Source of the DNA: Actinomyces sp.
GTDB lineage: Bacteria; Actinomycetota; Actinomycetes; Actinomycetales; Actinomycetaceae
DNA length: 7,054 bases
Assembly: GCF_030530635.1 (NCBI RefSeq)
Contig: NZ_JAUMUL010000028.1
Coordinates: forward strand, 1-7,054
Direction: 5' to 3'
Position 1 is the stretch's first letter, and every line of letters starts with the position of its first letter. Under the pieces are notes generated by a model, which did not search any database, was not told the origin of the DNA, and saw only the letters and a program-made list of their open reading frames with translations. The translations under genes and the position numbers were made by a program. This document shows positions 1 to 5,667 of the stretch, piece after piece.

Positions 1-748
1 TGACGGCCTCGCCGAAGGGCCAGTCCTTCTCGTGGGCCTCGCGGGTGATGTCCTCATCGAAGGCCTTGATGTGCACATAGGTGATGCGCTCGGGATACTT
101 CTTGCACAGCTCGACCGGGTCACCGCCGCCGTAGACCACGTGGCCGGAGTCCAGACACAGGTTGACGTACTTGGGATCAGTCGCGTCGAAGATGCGGGCG
201 ATCTCCTCCGGCGTCTCGATGTGCGAGTCGCCGTGGGGGTGCAGCACCATCTTCAGGTTGTACTCGTCCAGCAGCATCTGTCCGAGCGCATTGGCGTGCT
301 CGACGTACAGCTTCCAGGCGTCGTCGGAAAGGACGCGGTCGTCGGTCCACTCCCAGGTCTTGTCGTCGCGGTAGAGCGGGGGCAGGTGAACCATGTACTC
401 AGCGCCGACGGCGGCGTGAGTCTCGGCGATCTCCCGGAAGTGCCGCTGCGTCTCGGGCCAGGCCTCGGCCTTGTGCAGGATGCCCCAGCCGGTGCCGGCG
501 ACCACGCGCATACCGTACTCGTCGCACCACTTCTGCAGTTCCTTAGGGTCGGTGGGGAAGTAGCCCCACGGGCCGGTCTCGATCACCTCGAAGCCGGCCT
601 CCGCCATCTCCTGCCAGGCCTGGCGCGGATCCATCTGCTTGGGGTCGTCGGCGAACCAGACACCCCACTGATCCGGACAGACCCCAATGGTGAGCTTGGA
701 GTACTTCGGATCATTGGTGTTGACGGCCTTTGAGGCGGTAGACGTCAT
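1..748 (-). CDS. Sugar phosphate isomerase/epimerase family protein, inosose dehydratase (IolE)-like, 3' end missing
   Basis: The reading frame is open from an ATG at 748 to the window edge, giving 249 residues; the C-terminus is outside the window. It resembles the xylose-isomerase-like TIM-barrel family (AP_endonuc_2), especially IolE-type 2-keto-myo-inositol dehydratases of about 300 aa. Visible landmarks are TIGVCPDQWGVW near residues 20-31, GFEVIETGPWGYFP (52-65), the histidine-rich VLHPHGDSHIET (168-179), LCLDSGHVVYGGGDP (197-211) and YVHIKAFD (224-231). The acidic and histidine residues in these blocks are the expected metal and substrate ligands of the fold. The start is supported by AGGAG 7 nt upstream. 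The gene is separated from the transporter operon by about 1.25 kb and has its own promoter and operator. Family membership is firm. The IolE reaction (dehydration of scyllo-inosose) is inferred from motifs and from the neighbouring IolG-like enzyme; a generic sugar isomerase or epimerase is the alternative. Confidence 0.85.
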   Translation of the reverse strand, partial: MTSTASKAVNTNDPKYSKLTIGVCPDQWGVWFADDPKQMDPRQAWQEMAEAGFEVIETGPWGYFPTDPKELQKWCDEYGMRVVAGTGWGILHKAEAWPETQRHFREIAETHAAVGAEYMVHLPPLYRDDKTWEWTDDRVLSDDAWKLYVEHANALGQMLLDEYNLKMVLHPHGDSHIETPEEIARIFDATDPKYVNLCLDSGHVVYGGGDPVELCKKYPERITYVHIKAFDEDITREAHEKDWPFGEAV

Positions 749-805
749 TGTCACTCCTGACATTTCAGATCGATCGTCGGGCCGATGAGGGAACCGACCC
801 AAGCA

Positions 806-821
806 TCCGAATCGTTTCGGA
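806..821. promoter_or_regulatory. LacI-family-type operator candidate
   Basis: A 16-bp near-perfect inverted repeat, TCCGAATCGTTTCGGA, has 7 of 8 pairs matched and a central CG. This is the usual layout of LacI/GalR-family operators. It begins 8 bp downstream of the proposed -10 box of the IolE-like gene, so a bound protein would cover the transcription start and block initiation. No regulator gene is inside the window. The assignment to LacI rather than another palindrome-binding family is inference. Confidence 0.6.
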
Positions 822-829
822 CAGCTACG

Positions 830-859
830 AGTGTAGCCGCCGCGCAGCCAAAACGCCAG
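830..859 (-). promoter_or_regulatory. Putative sigma-70-type promoter of the IolE-like gene
   Basis: On the minus strand a TACACT hexamer (835-830) matches the TAnnnT pattern of actinobacterial -10 boxes. A weak -35 candidate, CTGGCG (859-854), lies 18 bp upstream. Transcription would start near 823, giving a leader of about 75 nt before the ATG at 748. The -35 match is poor, so activity could depend on an activator. The close fit with the operator at 806-821 is the best support. Confidence 0.45.
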
Positions 860-931
860 AGTTTTGTTAGGACAAATTTTCCCCGGCAGAGCTTCCCACC
901 GTGACGGCGACACGCGATGACCAGCCGGGCG

Positions 932-995
932 CCGTTCCGATACTCGCCCGCGGATGCGGTGCGCCCCCTCAGTCAATGGGTGCTGCGGGGCGGCC
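932..995 (+). repeat. Dispersed GC-rich repeat, copy A
   Basis: This copy matches the segment at 6936-6998 in the same orientation. Within the core (951-995 against 6954-6998) I count 36 identical bases of 45 without gaps, including the shared blocks CGGATGCGG, GCGCCCCC and GGGGCGGCC. A further shared block, CCGTTCC (932-938), lies upstream at nearly the same distance (12 against 11 bases). No protein signature is seen. The two copies lie about 6 kb apart outside the metabolic genes, which suggests a dispersed intergenic element. Confidence 0.5.
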
Positions 996-1052
996 ACCGG
1001 GTGCCACGCCACCGGCAGCCACCCCGCAACTCCTCCGGGTACTTCCGTTGTG

Positions 1053-1066
1053 CACTCCCGGGAGTG
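1053..1066. repeat. 14-bp perfect palindrome
   Basis: CACTCCCGGGAGTG is identical to its reverse complement. It has no loop, so it is more plausible as a protein-binding site than as an RNA hairpin. It lies in the gene-free spacer about 220 bp upstream of the IolE-like promoter. No nearby start codon or promoter clearly depends on it. Confidence 0.4.
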
Positions 1067-1089
1067 ATCCTTCCGCGCGTTCACCGCCT

Positions 1090-1118
1090 CCCTCAAACCG
1101 ACTCTTCCGGTTTGAGGG
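1090..1118. repeat. Inverted repeat, 11-bp perfect stem
   Basis: CCCTCAAACCG (1090-1100) pairs with CGGTTTGAGGG (1108-1118) across a 7-base loop. There is no T-tract after either side, so it is not a typical intrinsic terminator. It lies directly before the array of roughly 20-bp repeats and could be part of the same element. Confidence 0.55.
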
Positions 1119-1202
1119 TGTGGTGTTTCCGGGCCGGCGGGGTCGTTCTCGGGGGCGGATGAGGTCGATGTCGAGCCGGCGGGGTCGTGTTCGGGTCGGT
1201 GG

Positions 1203-1244
1203 GGTCGTGTTCGGTAGGCGCAGACCTGCCGAACACGACCTTTT
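1203..1244 (+). terminator. Strong hairpin followed by TTTT, terminator-like
   Basis: GGTCGTGTTCGG (1203-1214) pairs perfectly with CCGAACACGACC (1229-1240). A T-G pair and three more Watson-Crick pairs (1216-1218 with 1225-1227) continue the stem, giving 16 pairs around a 6-base loop. Four T follow on the plus strand. It has the form of a short intrinsic terminator, yet no plus-strand gene precedes it. The left arm is a unit of the 20-bp array and the right arm is an inverted unit, so it may instead belong to the repeat element. Confidence 0.5.
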
Positions 1245-1245
1245 C

Positions 1246-1282
1246 AGCCCCAAACCCTCCACATTCGGTAGGGTTTCGGGCT
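1246..1282. repeat. Inverted repeat, 12 pairs with one mismatch
   Basis: AGCCCCAAACCCT (1246-1258) faces AGGGTTTCGGGCT (1270-1282) across an 11-base loop, with a single C-C mismatch. It immediately follows the hairpin at 1203-1244, so the two could stack in one transcript. Its right arm is also the start of the next run of 20-bp units. Confidence 0.5.
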
Positions 1283-1418
1283 CATAAGGACGTCTTCGGC
1301 CAGCGTGGGTCGTTCTCGGGCTTACAAGGACGTCGTGGGGGCACCGAGGACGTCGTCGGGCTGGCCAGGACGTTGTCCGCCGGGCGGGGACGCCCTCGCC
1401 GTCGGCCACGCGGAGTGC

Positions 1419-1529
1419 TCGAGGACGCGGGATGAACCTCCACGACGTGGGTTGACCGCCGAGGACACCCTCCCAGGCGGCGTCCTCGAGGACCGGGCCG
1501 CGTCGTCGGCGGCTATCCCACGTCCTCGA
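1419..1529. other. Possible multi-branched RNA-like fold
   Basis: An outer stem is formed by 1419-1433 and 1515-1529: TCGAGGACG and GGGAT pair with ATCCC and CGTCCTCGA, with one C-A mismatch. Inside it are a small hairpin at 1436-1453 (AAC and CCAC with GTGG and GTT, 2-base bulge) and a 7-bp hairpin at 1460-1488 (CGAGGAC with GTCCTCG). A closing stem with internal hairpins could indicate a structured RNA. In DNA this GC-rich and repetitive, chance pairing is also common, so this is tentative. Confidence 0.3.
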
Positions 1530-1932
1530 ACAACCCCCACCAACCCACCCACACCGGCTCTTCGTGCTGGTGGCTGTGGTGGCCGATGTGTCTTGATGTT
1601 TGTGGGTGTGCTGGCCGGCATGTTGCGAGCTAAAGGACGCGGCGAGCCTTCCGGTTCAACCGAGCCGGACCCGGCCGCACTTGGCTGCCGACCACCCCGA
1701 TGCCCGGTAGCGAGGCCATCTGCTACGTCCCTTCGGGGTCAACAACGCCGGTTAACGGTCAAGTCATGACGGGCACAGGCGCCTACACTCAACGGCCAAG
1801 GTAGAGGCCTTAGGCGGTGTCATACTCTGTTCTCACACCACCCGTGATACCCCGAAGGCCTCACCCCACCCCACACACCAAGCCGACACCACCCCGCCCA
1901 CTTGCACAACACGACCTAGAACGAAGAGCCAT
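1530..1932. other. Non-coding spacer, strand-asymmetric
   Basis: No credible gene is visible. The plus strand is C-rich at 1531-1556 and 1830-1915 and G/T-rich at 1566-1616. The two segments around 1560 form a short hairpin, CACCGGC (1552-1558) with GCTGGTG (1566-1572). A smaller hairpin is at 1650-1669. A TACACT hexamer at 1784-1789 could be a plus-strand -10 box, but the only -35 candidate at proper spacing (AAGTCA, 1761-1766) is weak. Confidence 0.35.
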
Positions 1933-1971
1933 GAATCGGCCCCACCGCCGCGAGGGAGGTGGGGCCGATTC
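1933..1971 (-). terminator. Transcription terminator after the binding-protein gene
   Basis: A perfect 14-bp inverted repeat, GAATCGGCCCCACC (1933-1946) with GGTGGGGCCGATTC (1958-1971), has an 11-base loop and starts 27 bases after the stop codon of the binding-protein gene. On the minus strand it is followed by ATGGCTCTTCGTTC, which is only moderately T-rich; that is common in high-GC actinobacteria. It probably ends the transporter operon and separates it from the spacer. Confidence 0.75.
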
Positions 1972-1997
1972 CGAGCCCCGGGTTGAGTTCGCAGGGA

Positions 1998-2957
1998 TTA
2001 GTCGTAGACGGCCTCCTGGATCTCCGGGTCCTGCATGTTGGTGGCGTCGTACCAGTAGTAACCCGAGTCGATGAACTTCTCCACGCTCTTGCCGTCAACG
2101 ACCTCCTTGGCAGTGGACACCGCCTGGTAACCCATCTGGTAAGGGTTCTGGGTCACCGACCCCGCGATTGCGCCTGAGGTGATGAGATCCATCTGGGGCT
2201 TGCCAGAATCGAAGCCGACGACCTTTGCGCTCGCCCCAGCGGTCTGCACGGCCTGGGCGGCTGCCACCGCGCCATCATCGTCTGTGGCGAAGATGCCGGC
2301 CAGATCCGCGTTGGCCTGGATGATCGCCGCGGCCTGCTGCTGGGCAACAGCCTGGTCTGAGTTGTTGTACTGAACATCGACGATCGTGATGCCCGGAGCG
2401 TTGGCCGCGATCCATTCCCGGAATCCCTGTTCGCGATCCTGCCCGGTCAGCGAGGTCTGGGAGTGACAGATGATCGCGACCTTGCCGGTGGCGTTAAGCT
2501 GATCGGACAGGTGGGAGGCGGCCTCAGCGGCGGCGGCCTTGTTGTCGGTCGCCACCGTCGCCACCGGGATATCCGATCCCGGCACACCGGAGTCGAAGGC
2601 AACGACGGGGATGGAGGCATCGGCGAACTGCTGAAGCACCGTGCCCTGGGCATCAGAATCCAAGGCGGCGAAAACGAGCGCAGCGGGCCGCTTAACCAGG
2701 GCCTGCTGGAGCTGGTCATTCTGGCGGGGGACATCGGTCTCAGTGTCGGGGCCGTTGAAGGTCACCGTGAGGCCGAGATCCTTACCCGCAGCCTCGGCGC
2801 CGGCCTTGACCGTCGCCCAGAAGGGACTGGCGTAGCCCTTGGCCACCACGGCGATGGTCTTGTTGTCGCCTCCCTCCGAGCGGCCGCAGGCGGCAACACC
2901 GGCGATGGGGATGAGCGTCAGGCCGGCGGCCAGAACGTGGCGTCGGGATAGGTTCAT
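1998..2957 (-). CDS. Sugar ABC transporter substrate-binding lipoprotein (RbsB-like)
   Basis: The 319-residue product is a periplasmic-binding-protein-like (Peripla_BP_4/RbsB type) receptor that captures a sugar or cyclitol outside the membrane and delivers it to the permease. Its N-terminus, MNLSRRHVLAAG, carries a twin-arginine-like pair and a short hydrophobic stretch ending in VAAC, so Cys24 is the predicted lipidation site. Landmarks of the fold are AKGYASPFW (39-47), FDSG (121-124), ATDN (136-139), DREQGFR (174-180), GIFATDDDGA (221-230), VGFDSG (247-252) and SVTQNPYQMGY (267-277). The Asp and Gln in the last two blocks are typical ligand contacts. The ATG at 2957 is chosen because AAGGAG lies 8 nt upstream and the signal peptide begins there. 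An in-frame extension to 3158 would run back into the permease gene. It is the last gene of the operon. The ligand is unknown; inositol is inferred from context. Confidence 0.93.
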   Translation of the reverse strand: MNLSRRHVLAAGLTLIPIAGVAACGRSEGGDNKTIAVVAKGYASPFWATVKAGAEAAGKDLGLTVTFNGPDTETDVPRQNDQLQQALVKRPAALVFAALDSDAQGTVLQQFADASIPVVAFDSGVPGSDIPVATVATDNKAAAAEAASHLSDQLNATGKVAIICHSQTSLTGQDREQGFREWIAANAPGITIVDVQYNNSDQAVAQQQAAAIIQANADLAGIFATDDDGAVAAAQAVQTAGASAKVVGFDSGKPQMDLITSGAIAGSVTQNPYQMGYQAVSTAKEVVDGKSVEKFIDSGYYWYDATNMQDPEIQEAVYD

Positions 2958-2990
2958 TATCAGATCTCCTTGTTCTTCATGGATGGTCTT

Positions 2991-3006
2991 GGCCCGCCTC
3001 CGGGCC
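2991..3006 (-). other. Intercistronic hairpin between permease and binding-protein genes
   Basis: GGCCCG (2991-2996) pairs with CGGGCC (3001-3006) across a 4-base loop, in the 76-bp gap between the permease stop and the binding-protein start. There is no T-tract. Such stems in transporter operons often act as processing or stabilising sites that allow more binding protein than membrane subunits. That role is inference here. Confidence 0.4.
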
Positions 3007-3033
3007 TGGTGGAATGAGCGCGACGGCTCGGTT

Positions 3034-4056
3034 TCACTTCTTCTGACGACGAGTGTCGAGGTAGACAGCCGCCAGGACGACGATGCCCAGGAGCACCTTC
3101 TGCCACTGGTCCGGGATGGACATGAGCACCGCACCATTGCGGATAGTGGCGATGACAATGGCGCCTACGACCGAGCCCACGACCGAGGCGCGACCACCCA
3201 GCAGCGAGGCGCCGCCGAGCACTGCCGCCGCAATTGCGTACATCTCGTAGGACTGGCCTACATCGGGCTTGCCCGAGGCCAGACGTGAGGCCATGAGGAC
3301 ACCGGCCATACCGGTGAAGGTGCCGCCCAGGGCGTAGACGTAGAACTTCCAGCGGCGCACATTGACACCGGACAGACGTGTTGCCTCCTCATTGGAGCCG
3401 ATCGCCAGAGCGTAGCGGCCGATGAGGGTGCGGTTAAGCAGGTACCAGGCGATTGTTGCAGCCACGGCGATGAGGAAGACGGCGTTGGTGATACCCAGCG
3501 TCTTGCCCTGCCCGAGAGTCAGGAAGGCTCCGAATTCAGACAGCGGGATCGCCGAGGTGCCGGAGATAACCATCGCCATGCCCCAGGCGACGAGCATCAT
3601 GGCCAGCGTGGCGATCATCGGCTGCATTCTCAGGTAGGCGACCAGCAGGCCGTTTATACTGCCCATGGCAGCGCCGGCCAGCAAGCCGGCCAGGACTCCC
3701 AGCCCGATGACTACCGGGGTGCCCATCCCCTGCGCAGCCGCCCACTTCATTACTACGGCCAGACACACTCCGGTGAAGGCGATGCCAAAGCCAGGGGTCA
3801 GGTCGATACCGCCTGTGGCAATCACGAAGGTCAGGCCCAGCGCCAGCAGTACGTAGACGGAAGCATCAAGCAGGAGCGCCGAGAAGTTCGAGACCTGCAA
3901 GAAGTACGGGCTGGCGATCGTGAAGACGATGATGAGGATGAGCTCAGAGACCACCACCAGCACCTGGGAAGAATGACGCTGGAAGAAACCCGTCCTCACC
4001 CCCTTCTTGGTCTTCGCTACCGGCGCCGAGGGCTCGACGGTCGTGGACGTGCTCAC
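3034..4056 (-). CDS. Sugar ABC transporter permease (RbsC-like, BPD_transp_2)
   Basis: The 340-residue protein is the membrane channel of the importer. A polar N-terminal tail of about 30 residues is followed by hydrophobic segments near residues 31-53, 64-80, 91-104, 114-134, 148-166, 188-207, 238-258, 272-305 and 320-334. Family motifs are ATGGIDLTPG (80-89, the GGIDLSVG motif), AIGSNEEATRLSGVNV (218-233, the cytoplasmic loop that contacts the ATPase), YALGGTFTGMAG (241-252) and AAVLGGASLLGG (277-288). Length is normal for RbsC-type subunits. The start is GTG at 4056, supported by AAAGGAG about 5 nt upstream. The start overlaps the ATPase stop in a shared GTGA (4053-4056), which indicates translational coupling. 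The family is certain; the substrate is not. Confidence 0.94.
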   Translation of the reverse strand: MSTSTTVEPSAPVAKTKKGVRTGFFQRHSSQVLVVVSELILIIVFTIASPYFLQVSNFSALLLDASVYVLLALGLTFVIATGGIDLTPGFGIAFTGVCLAVVMKWAAAQGMGTPVVIGLGVLAGLLAGAAMGSINGLLVAYLRMQPMIATLAMMLVAWGMAMVISGTSAIPLSEFGAFLTLGQGKTLGITNAVFLIAVAATIAWYLLNRTLIGRYALAIGSNEEATRLSGVNVRRWKFYVYALGGTFTGMAGVLMASRLASGKPDVGQSYEMYAIAAAVLGGASLLGGRASVVGSVVGAIVIATIRNGAVLMSIPDQWQKVLLGIVVLAAVYLDTRRQKK

Positions 4057-5588
4057 TTGGACTCCTTTATCTGCTCCGTGGTCTGGCCAGTGGCCAGCGC
4101 CATGATCGAGTTCTGGGTGGCCTCCTCATTAGTGAGGGTCCCGGTGACCCGCCCCTCCCACATGACCACAATCCGGTGGGCGAGGCGCAGGACCTCGGGG
4201 ATCTCCGAGGAGATGACGATGATGGACTTGCCCTGGGCGGCCAGGCTGTTGAGCAGGTCGTATATCTCGTCCTTCGCGCCGACGTCGATGCCGCGCGTCG
4301 GCTCATCGAAGATGAGGATGTCGCAGTCCCGCGCCAGCCATTTGCCGATCACGACCTTCTGCTGATTCCCGCCCGAGAGGTTGCGGGCGAGCTGATTGAT
4401 GGATGGGGTCTTCACCCGCAGCCGCCCGACGTAGGTGTCGGTGGTGGAGGCGGCCTTGGAGTCATCGACGACGATCCCGCGCGCCCAGGCCCGGTAGGAG
4501 GGCAGGGCGGTGTTCTCGACCAGGTCCTTCTCAAGCAGGAGCCCGTAACGTTTGCGGTCCTCGGACAGGTAGGCGATGGAGTGTTCGACCGCCTGCTCGG
4601 GCGAAGCGATGCGGACCTGCCTGCCGCCGACCTCGATCGTGCCTGAGGTGTGCGGATCGGCGCCGATAAGGGCACGGGCGGTCTCGGTTCGTCCCGCGCC
4701 CACAAGTCCGGCGAAGCCCAGGATCTCCCCTCGGCGCAGTTCAAAGCTGACATTCCTCAGCAGGTCTTTGGTCGACAGATTCTCAACCTTGAGCACCGTC
4801 TCGGGATCGCCGTCCAGGGGCGTGGGACGGATATTGGACTCGATGCGTCTGCCCACCATCTGCTCGATGATGTTATCCACCGTCAGCTCCTCGGCCGGCG
4901 TGGTCGCGATCCATTGCCCGTCACGCATCACGGTGACGGTGTCGGAGACCCGCTTGATCTCGTTCATCCGGTGCGAGATGTACACGATCGCCGTGTCCTC
5001 GGTAACGAAGTCATCCATGACCGCGAACAGCGCCTCAGTCTCCCGCTCGGTCAACGCCGCCGTGGGCTCGTCCATGATGAGGACCTTGGCGTTGAAGGAC
5101 AGCGCCTTGGCGATTTCGACCATCTGCTGGGTGGCGACGGTCAGGTCTCCGACCATCGCGTCGGGGTCGAGATTGAGCCCGACCCGCTCGAGGAGCTCGT
5201 CGGTGGCCCGGCTCATCTTCGACGGAGAAAGATTGAAGCGTATCCCGTTGTACTGCTCCCGGCCGAAAAAGATGTTCTGCGCGACCGTGAGGTCGGGCAT
5301 CAGGTTAAGCTCCTGGTGGATGATCGAGATCCCCTTGGACTGTGCGTCCAGAGGGTCTCGAATCGTCGTCTCCTCACCGCTCAGGCGGATGGTGCCGCCG
5401 TCGGGCTGGTGGATACCGCCCAGGACCTTCATCAACGTGGATTTGCCCGCCCCGTTCTCGCCGACCAGGGAGTGCACCTCCCCCGGCCTGAGGATGAATC
5501 GCACCTGATCTAGTGCCAGGACCCCGGGGAACCGTTTGGTGATTCCCTCAACCTCGATGAGTGGCGCAACAGCGCCGTCACTCGTCAT
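4053..5588 (-). CDS. Sugar ABC transporter ATP-binding protein, two ABC domains (RbsA-like)
   Basis: The 511-residue protein powers the importer with two fused nucleotide-binding domains, as in RbsA, XylG and MglA. Domain 1 has Walker A GENGAGKS (43-50), the family's altered signature LTVATQQM (149-156), Walker B VLIMDEP (169-175) and the switch histidine in YISHRM (203-208). Domain 2 has the degenerate Walker A VGAGRTE (296-302) lacking the usual GKS/T, a canonical LSGGNQQ (404-410), Walker B ILIFDEPTRG (424-433), and SSEIPE (460-465) in place of the switch histidine. These asymmetries are normal for the family. The ATG at 5588 gives the standard length and a family-typical N-terminus. A GGAAAGGA ribosome-binding site lies about 11 nt upstream, a little far. 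The open frame upstream to 5891 is antisense-like sequence over the preceding gene. The gene starts 73 bp after the oxidoreductase and overlaps the permease by 4 bp. Confidence 0.95.
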   Translation of the reverse strand: MTSDGAVAPLIEVEGITKRFPGVLALDQVRFILRPGEVHSLVGENGAGKSTLMKVLGGIHQPDGGTIRLSGEETTIRDPLDAQSKGISIIHQELNLMPDLTVAQNIFFGREQYNGIRFNLSPSKMSRATDELLERVGLNLDPDAMVGDLTVATQQMVEIAKALSFNAKVLIMDEPTAALTERETEALFAVMDDFVTEDTAIVYISHRMNEIKRVSDTVTVMRDGQWIATTPAEELTVDNIIEQMVGRRIESNIRPTPLDGDPETVLKVENLSTKDLLRNVSFELRRGEILGFAGLVGAGRTETARALIGADPHTSGTIEVGGRQVRIASPEQAVEHSIAYLSEDRKRYGLLLEKDLVENTALPSYRAWARGIVVDDSKAASTTDTYVGRLRVKTPSINQLARNLSGGNQQKVVIGKWLARDCDILIFDEPTRGIDVGAKDEIYDLLNSLAAQGKSIIVISSEIPEVLRLAHRIVVMWEGRVTGTLTNEEATQNSIMALATGQTTEQIKESK

Positions 5589-5640
5589 CTCGTTTGTTGT
5601 CCTTTCCTGTGAGCGATGACCGACGCGCCCAAGCCCGGTC

Positions 5641-5667
5641 GCCTGAGCGCCTATAGGGTGCTCAGGC
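5641..5667 (-). other. Hairpin at the oxidoreductase stop codon
   Basis: An 11-pair stem, GCCTGAGCGCC (5641-5651) with GGTGCTCAGGC (5657-5667), contains one G-T wobble and a 5-base loop. It spans the stop codon of the oxidoreductase gene. No T-tract follows on the minus strand, so it is unlikely to be a complete terminator. It may attenuate or process the transcript before the transporter genes. Confidence 0.5.

Larger units (their letters stand above)
1139..1481 (+). repeat. Degenerate array of ~20-bp units
   Basis: Units with a common head, roughly RGGWCGTNNTCGGGC, recur at about 20-base steps. Heads start at 1139, 1161, 1181 and 1201, an inverted unit occupies 1221-1240, and heads follow at 1267, 1287, 1307, 1327, 1347, 1367 and 1387. 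After a 15-base offset they continue at 1422, 1442 and 1462. Examples are GGGGTCGTGTTCGGGTCGGT at 1181 and AGGACGTCGTCGGGCTGGCC at 1347. The period is not a multiple of three, and no frame shows a recognisable protein, which argues against a coding repeat. The units differ too much in sequence, and lack unique spacers, to be a CRISPR array. Function is unknown. Confidence 0.6.

Noticed and set aside
901..1287. Plus-strand open frame of 128 codons, and the overlapping frames at 917-1162 and 969-1409 (minus)
   Set aside because: The proteins are low-complexity Arg/Pro/Gly-rich strings without motifs, several frames are open at once because the DNA is GC-rich, and no ribosome-binding site is evident.
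1139..1481. CRISPR array
   Set aside because: Units are degenerate and directly contiguous, there are no unique spacers between constant repeats, and no cas gene is present.
1650..1669. tRNA T-arm-like GGTTCAA sequence
   Set aside because: The flanking bases do not form the 5-bp T stem around a 7-base loop, and no acceptor or anticodon arms can be built nearby.
1305..1769. Plus-strand open frame of 154 codons across the repeat array
   Set aside because: The 20-base period is not in frame, the product has no recognisable domain, and minus-strand frames are open over the same bases.
2958..3158. N-terminal extension of the binding protein
   Set aside because: It would overlap the end of the permease gene and bury the signal peptide; the ATG at 2957 has an excellent ribosome-binding site.
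4650..5513. Long plus-strand frames opposite the ATPase and oxidoreductase (4650-5513, 4576-5508, 6055-6711) and opposite the IolE-like gene (32-733)
   Set aside because: They are antisense shadows of genes with strong family motifs, a known effect of high-GC codon use.
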